Shown: positions 6,680 through 8,826 of the stretch, one piece after another | How the letters are laid out: every line of letters begins with the position of its first letter | How positions within the stretch are numbered: the first letter of the stretch is position 1 | Assembly: GCA_041618535.1 (NCBI GenBank) | Contig: JBFKFP010000122.1 | Span: forward strand, 1 to 8,826 | Length of the DNA stretch: 8,826 nucleotides | Reading direction: 5' to 3' | DNA from: SHLJ01 sp041618535 | Lineage (GTDB): Bacteria > Bacteroidota > Bacteroidia > Flavobacteriales > Flavobacteriaceae | The notes under the pieces: model-generated | Database searches by the model: none | What the model was told of the DNA's origin: nothing | What the model saw: only the letters and a program-made list of their open reading frames with translations | Position numbers and translations under genes: made by a program

Positions 6680-6820
6680 GATCTTCGATTATTCAATGGC
6701 CTGAATAGTTATTAATAGCCATTATCAGTTAACAGAAATGGGGTGGCAGGTGCCATTAAACTGGTGATAGAAAATGTTTTTCTTATTGTAAAAATGTAGA
6801 AAAAATTCTATATATATTGA

Positions 6821-7052
6821 ATGGGAATCAAAAGTTTTGAGGTGATAATCGTATGGGAGAAAAATCAGGAACTTACCATTGAGATTTATGATTATTTCAA
6901 ACATTTAAAGGATTATGGTTTCCAAGACCAAATAACGAGATCCGCCATATCATTCTCAAACAACGTTGCAGAAGGATCTGATTTCCAAGTCGTACGAAAT
7001 CAGCAAAATGCTTGCCTTTCTCAGGAAGAAACTTAAGAATTTATATCTGTCA
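6821..7052 (+). pseudogene. Decayed four-helix-bundle protein (S23 / 23S rRNA intervening-sequence protein family), internal deletion with frameshift
   Basis: Residues 1-54 from ATG 6821 match the N-terminal half of the family: KSFEVIIVWEK, then YGFQDQITRSAISFSNNVAEGSD. After the D codon at 6980-6982 the frame continues with unrelated residues to a stop at 7034-7036. In the next frame, from about 6978, the sequence reads LISKSYEISKMLAFLRKKLK, which is the C-terminal helix of the same family. The two halves are directly joined, so about 45-50 codons of the usual 118-120 are missing and the frame is broken. The second frame has no stop before 7113, which lies inside the convergent SRAP gene, so the original stop is also lost. 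Intact homologues are free-standing helical bundle proteins common in Bacteroidetes, with no well-established role. The precise right boundary is uncertain. Confidence 0.8.
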
Positions 7053-7071
7053 CCCGGCACAAGGTCCCTAA

Positions 7072-7809
7072 TTAAAACAAAGATTGTAACTCCGGATACT
7101 CCATCCTATCCGTAATATCCTCCCGATTGGAATCCACATGACTGTTATGCACATCCTTTGAAACCGTATAAGCTTCCAAAGCGTCGTACTCATATGGGGT
7201 GTTGACCATTTCCATGACATCACTCTGACTGAGGTCGGGGAGGAGCCAGTCCTGTTCCAGCGATGGATGCAGCATCACCGGTTCCCGCTTGCGCTTGTTG
7301 TGAATGGCGGCCAGCATGGGTGAGGCCTCCCGGGTCAGGACAGAGAAGGTGATATAAGTGCCGATGACCGTGTAGATCCCTGCCAGGGCCATGGTCTCAT
7401 CATCCTGCCGGTGGATATAATATGGGTAAGATTTCTTTAAATGATGGTGGGGCTCAAAGAACCCGGTCACCGGGACCAGGCAACGCTGGGTCAGGGCTAC
7501 ATTCCTGTAAATAAAATGATTGAAAAGCTTCTCGCTCTGGGCGTTCAGCCCCGATCCATATCGCACCGATTCCTTATAATATCCCTGGATCTCATCGGGC
7601 TGCTTGTTGTCCGGTACAATGCCCCAAACCCCTGGCGCCAGCACTTCGGGCTTGTCCTGCGGGATCACCAGCATATTGGGGTGGGCAAAGCCGTTCAGGT
7701 GAAAGGCCGGCCGGTCGAAAACGGGCCGGTAACCCTCGTTTACCAGGCCAACATTAAAGCGGAGCTCAAGGTCTTTTACGGTGCGGATCTGCCGGGTTTG
7801 ATAGCACAT
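7072..7809 (-). CDS. SRAP (HMCES/YedK-type) abasic-site DNA-protein crosslink protein
   Basis: This 245-residue protein belongs to the SRAP family (old name SOS response-associated peptidase, DUF159). These proteins bind abasic sites in single-stranded DNA and form a thiazolidine crosslink through Cys2, shielding the lesion. Start choice is decided by chemistry: Met1 followed by Cys2, exposed after Met removal. The other key residues are present: N89 in GLNAQSE, E119 in TGFFEP, and H170 in MLAAIHNKR. Two positions differ from the YedK form: Q91 where NAR is usual, and P120 where GFYEW is usual. The gene stands alone, convergent with the decayed four-helix-bundle gene. Upstream on its own strand (plus 7825-7832) is TACTTTTA, one mismatch from the -7 consensus, at a distance giving a very short leader. 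No LexA-like site is recognised. Confidence 0.93.
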   Translation of the reverse strand: MCYQTRQIRTVKDLELRFNVGLVNEGYRPVFDRPAFHLNGFAHPNMLVIPQDKPEVLAPGVWGIVPDNKQPDEIQGYYKESVRYGSGLNAQSEKLFNHFIYRNVALTQRCLVPVTGFFEPHHHLKKSYPYYIHRQDDETMALAGIYTVIGTYITFSVLTREASPMLAAIHNKRKREPVMLHPSLEQDWLLPDLSQSDVMEMVNTPYEYDALEAYTVSKDVHNSHVDSNREDITDRMEYPELQSLF

Positions 7810-7847
7810 GGACGGTAATTTAATTAAAAGTAAGGAACTGAGGGGAT

Positions 7848-7889
7848 AGTTCCTAGTTCCTGGTGCCTAGTTCCTAGTTCCTAGTGCCC
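7848..7889. repeat. Phased array of six 7-bp units, AGTNCCT family
   Basis: Six heptamers in exact register: AGTTCCT at 7848, 7855, 7869 and 7876, GGTGCCT at 7862, and AGTGCCC at 7883. It lies 38 bases upstream of the SRAP start and opens the repeat-rich stretch. It is the same family as 5477-5539 and 8611-8631. Confidence 0.9.
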
Positions 7890-7901
7890 GATCGTTGCTT
7901 T

Positions 7902-7921
7902 AATGTCATTGCGAGTAGTCG
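7902..7921. repeat. REP-like half-unit, copy of the element start at 8234
   Basis: AATGTCATTGCGAG (7902-7915) is identical to 8234-8247. The overlapping stretch GCGAGTAGTCG (7911-7921) occurs inverted and exact at 8395-8405. The half-unit is itself a small hairpin (GCGA-GTAG-TCGC at 7911-7922). Elements beginning GTCATTGCGAG are, from memory, widespread palindromic repeats in many bacterial genomes. Confidence 0.75.
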
Positions 7922-7995
7922 CGTAATATGGGATGACCTCACAGTCTGATAATATGTTCATTTTACCTTGATGCAAAACGAAGTTTTATTTTTAA

Positions 7996-8025
7996 CTTCA
8001 TTTTTTGCTCGCCCAAAAAATGAAG
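7996..8025. repeat. Perfect 12-bp hairpin
   Basis: CTTCATTTTTTG (7996-8007) and CAAAAAATGAAG (8014-8025) are perfect complements around the 6-base loop CTCGCC. The stem lies between the REP-like half-unit and the CCCGCCT stem and is not next to a gene end, so a terminator role is unlikely. It is probably part of a dispersed repeat. Confidence 0.75.
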
Positions 8026-8233
8026 CAAACCCGCCTGCCACCATAAATAGATAAATGAGGCGGGCAGGAAAGGGCGCAGAAACCGAGGCATTTTTGCTTC
8101 GCAAAACCGTTCTCAAAAACCCGCGTCAAGCTTTGCTTTCCTGGATCTCGGGTTTCTTGTTCACCTATGCTTGCTGTTTCTAGGTTTCGATGCGTTGCAT
8201 CAATTTGGTTTTCAAGTGTTCGTCATTAAAGCC

Positions 8234-8359
8234 AATGTCATTGCGAGGAGAAAGGCGAAAGGCTTGCGACGTGGCAATCTCATAAAATGCAGACTATAGA
8301 TAAGGAGATAGCTACACCATGAATTAGATTCTCAATTCATGGCTCGCTATGACGTCTGC
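8234..8359. repeat. Composite palindromic REP/BIME-like element
   Basis: Outer ends are inverted: GTCATTGCGAG (8237-8247) against CTCGCTATGAC (8343-8353), 10 of 11 complementary. Inside are further paired arms: ATTGC/GCAAT (8240-8244 and 8274-8278), GCAGAC/GTCTGC (8289-8294 and 8354-8359) and a perfect 9-bp hairpin CCATGAATT/AATTCATGG (8317-8325 and 8334-8342). The left half carries the CGACGTGGCAATCT signature of widespread bacterial REP-like repeats. No transposase is present, so if mobile it depends on a protein elsewhere. Confidence 0.75.
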
Positions 8360-8403
8360 TAATAATCCTTGTGTCTTAAAATACTCACGCTTCACGACTA
8401 CTC

Positions 8404-8519
8404 GCCCGAATGAACGAAGAGAAGGCGTGCTTGCCCGAATGAACGAAGAGAAGGCGGGCTTGCCCGAATGAACAAAGAGAAGGCGGGCCTGCCCGAATCT
8501 GCAATGCAGAGGTGGGTAG
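8404..8519. repeat. 29-bp direct tandem repeat, three good copies and one degraded copy
   Basis: Units start at 8404, 8433, 8462 and 8491, each beginning GCCCGAA. Copies 1-3 differ by only a few bases (for example GGCGTGC in copy 1 and AACAAAG in copy 3); copy 4 keeps GCCCGAAT and a GAGGTGGG tail but differs in the middle. Each good unit has short complementary ends (GCCCG at the start, CGGGC near the end in copies 2 and 3), so the array can form a chain of small hairpins. There are no spacers, which excludes CRISPR. Copy 1 overlaps the inverted REP-like piece at 8395-8405. Confidence 0.88.
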
Positions 8520-8610
8520 TTACTTTTTTCATCAATGGAAAAAAGAAAGGACATTAAACAATTGTTTTCGATACTTTCTTATACCCAATTATAATTAATA
8601 TATACTCTCT

Positions 8611-8631
8611 AGTTCCTAGTACCTGGTCCCT
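8611..8631. repeat. Short phased heptamer array, AGTNCCT family
   Basis: Three in-register units, AGTTCCT, AGTACCT and GGTCCCT, follow a possible degenerate unit at 8604. The array directly abuts the second copy of the upstream box before the DUF2188-like gene. Confidence 0.8.
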
Positions 8632-8662
8632 AAATGATTTACCACAAATTGTTATTTTTACT
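8632..8662 (+). promoter_or_regulatory. Upstream box, copy 2 of 2 (shared with 5596-5625)
   Basis: This box starts AAAtGATTTACCA, carries AATTG and ends TTTTTACT, matching 5596-5625 with a few substitutions and one extra base. It ends 20 bases before the ATG at 8683. As with copy 1, no good TAnnTTTG box follows, so a promoter role is unproven. Confidence 0.45.
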
Positions 8663-8682
8663 GATCATACATAATAAAAGAG

Positions 8683-8826
8683 ATGCCAGAGAATTCAAAA
8701 TCCTTCCTTCGATCCTTAATAGAGATCCTTGAAAAGTTCTACGAAAACTTCCGCCGGGAATCAAAGCCACGCACCTGGCACCAGCATGTGGTCCCCCATG
8801 AAGATGGCTGGGCGGTTAGAAGGGAA
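8683..8826 (+). CDS. DUF2188-like protein, N-terminal part (runs off window)
   Basis: ATG at 8683 opens a frame that stays open for 48 codons to the window edge. The first 33 residues are a charged, probably helical stretch (SFLRSLIEILEKFYENFRRE). Then comes HVVPHEDGWAVRRE, which matches the start of DUF2188: a conserved V-x-P, then GWAV, then a basic/acidic pair. DUF2188 proteins are small and of unknown function; many are only this domain, so the helical N-terminal extension is a variation. An AAAAGAG stretch precedes the ATG. The gene follows the repeat mosaic and the second copy of the upstream box. Confidence 0.75.
   Translation, partial: MPENSKSFLRSLIEILEKFYENFRRESKPRTWHQHVVPHEDGWAVRRE

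Larger units (their letters stand above)
7810..8682. other. Gene-free repeat mosaic between SRAP and the DUF2188-like gene
   Basis: These 873 bases have no credible gene; the longest open frames cross the tandem repeat and palindromes and show no domain. The content, left to right, is a heptamer array (7848-7889), a REP-like half-unit (7902-7921), a 12-bp hairpin (7996-8025), a CCCGCCT/AGGCGGG stem (8030-8064), a TTTTGC/GCAAAA hairpin (8092-8106), and a GATGC/GCATC stem (8189-8201). It continues with a composite palindromic element (8234-8359), a 29-bp tandem repeat (8404-8519), a CTTTTTTC/GAAAAAAG hairpin (8523-8545), a short heptamer array (8611-8631) and an upstream box (8632-8662). Bases 8107-8188 hold nothing I can identify. 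Parts may be debris of older repeats. Confidence 0.8.

Noticed and set aside
7441..7818. 125-codon plus-strand frame over the SRAP gene
   Set aside because: It is antisense to SRAP, whose catalytic residues are all present on the other strand.
8404..8519. CRISPR array
   Set aside because: The 29-bp units are directly adjacent with no spacers and no cas genes are in the window.
8324..8554. 76-codon open frame on the minus strand across the repeat region
   Set aside because: It is the translation of the 29-bp tandem repeat and the 9-bp palindrome; it has no domain and no plausible start context.
7810..8682. Insertion sequence or transposase gene
   Set aside because: There are palindromes and inverted ends but no frame encoding a transposase and no target-site duplication that I can see.

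Overview
The window looks like the chromosome of a flavobacterium-like Bacteroidetes. Supporting signs are a fused ResB-CcsA cytochrome c assembly gene, a DUF2520 / KdsC-type phosphatase / UbiA-family gene row, starts without clear Shine-Dalgarno sequences, and a TAnnTTTG-type promoter box ahead of the largest gene. A SRAP protein beginning Met-Cys-Tyr and a stray four-helix-bundle (S23-type) gene also fit. Genus cannot be decided from the sequence alone.

Layout. Bases 1-2006 hold a leftward row: a DUF2520 Rossmann protein, a KdsC-like HAD phosphatase overlapping it by 20 bases, then, after a 179-base gap, a UbiA-family prenyltransferase cut by the left edge. Bases 2007-2253 are a divergent intergenic region with inverted heptamer arrays and tandem promoter boxes. 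Bases 2254-5472 encode CcsBA, the one-polypeptide system II heme exporter and cytochrome c synthetase; the histidines and WWD motif expected for activity are present. Downstream are two tiny overlapping membrane-protein genes (5656-5844 and 5831-5938), the second only 35 codons. Convergent to them is a secreted protein of unknown function (6004-6594). A decayed four-helix-bundle gene with an internal deletion lies at 6821 to about 7052. A SRAP-family DNA-protein crosslink protein runs leftward at 7072-7809. The right edge holds the first 48 codons of a DUF2188-like protein.

The 873-base stretch 7810-8682 has no convincing gene. It is a mosaic of palindromic REP-like units, hairpins, 7-bp arrays and a 29-bp tandem repeat.

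The most distinctive feature is the non-coding DNA. Five intergenic spacers carry arrays of 7-bp units kept in exact register, in two related families built around TAGT. They lie at operon edges or inside spacers and never in the genes called here. A separate box of about 30 bases recurs upstream of the small membrane gene at 5656 and the DUF2188-like gene at 8683. No defence system, CRISPR array or intact mobile element was found. The strongest candidates for something undescribed are the heptamer arrays, the repeated upstream box, the small membrane protein pair and the signal-peptide-like segment inside CcsBA.
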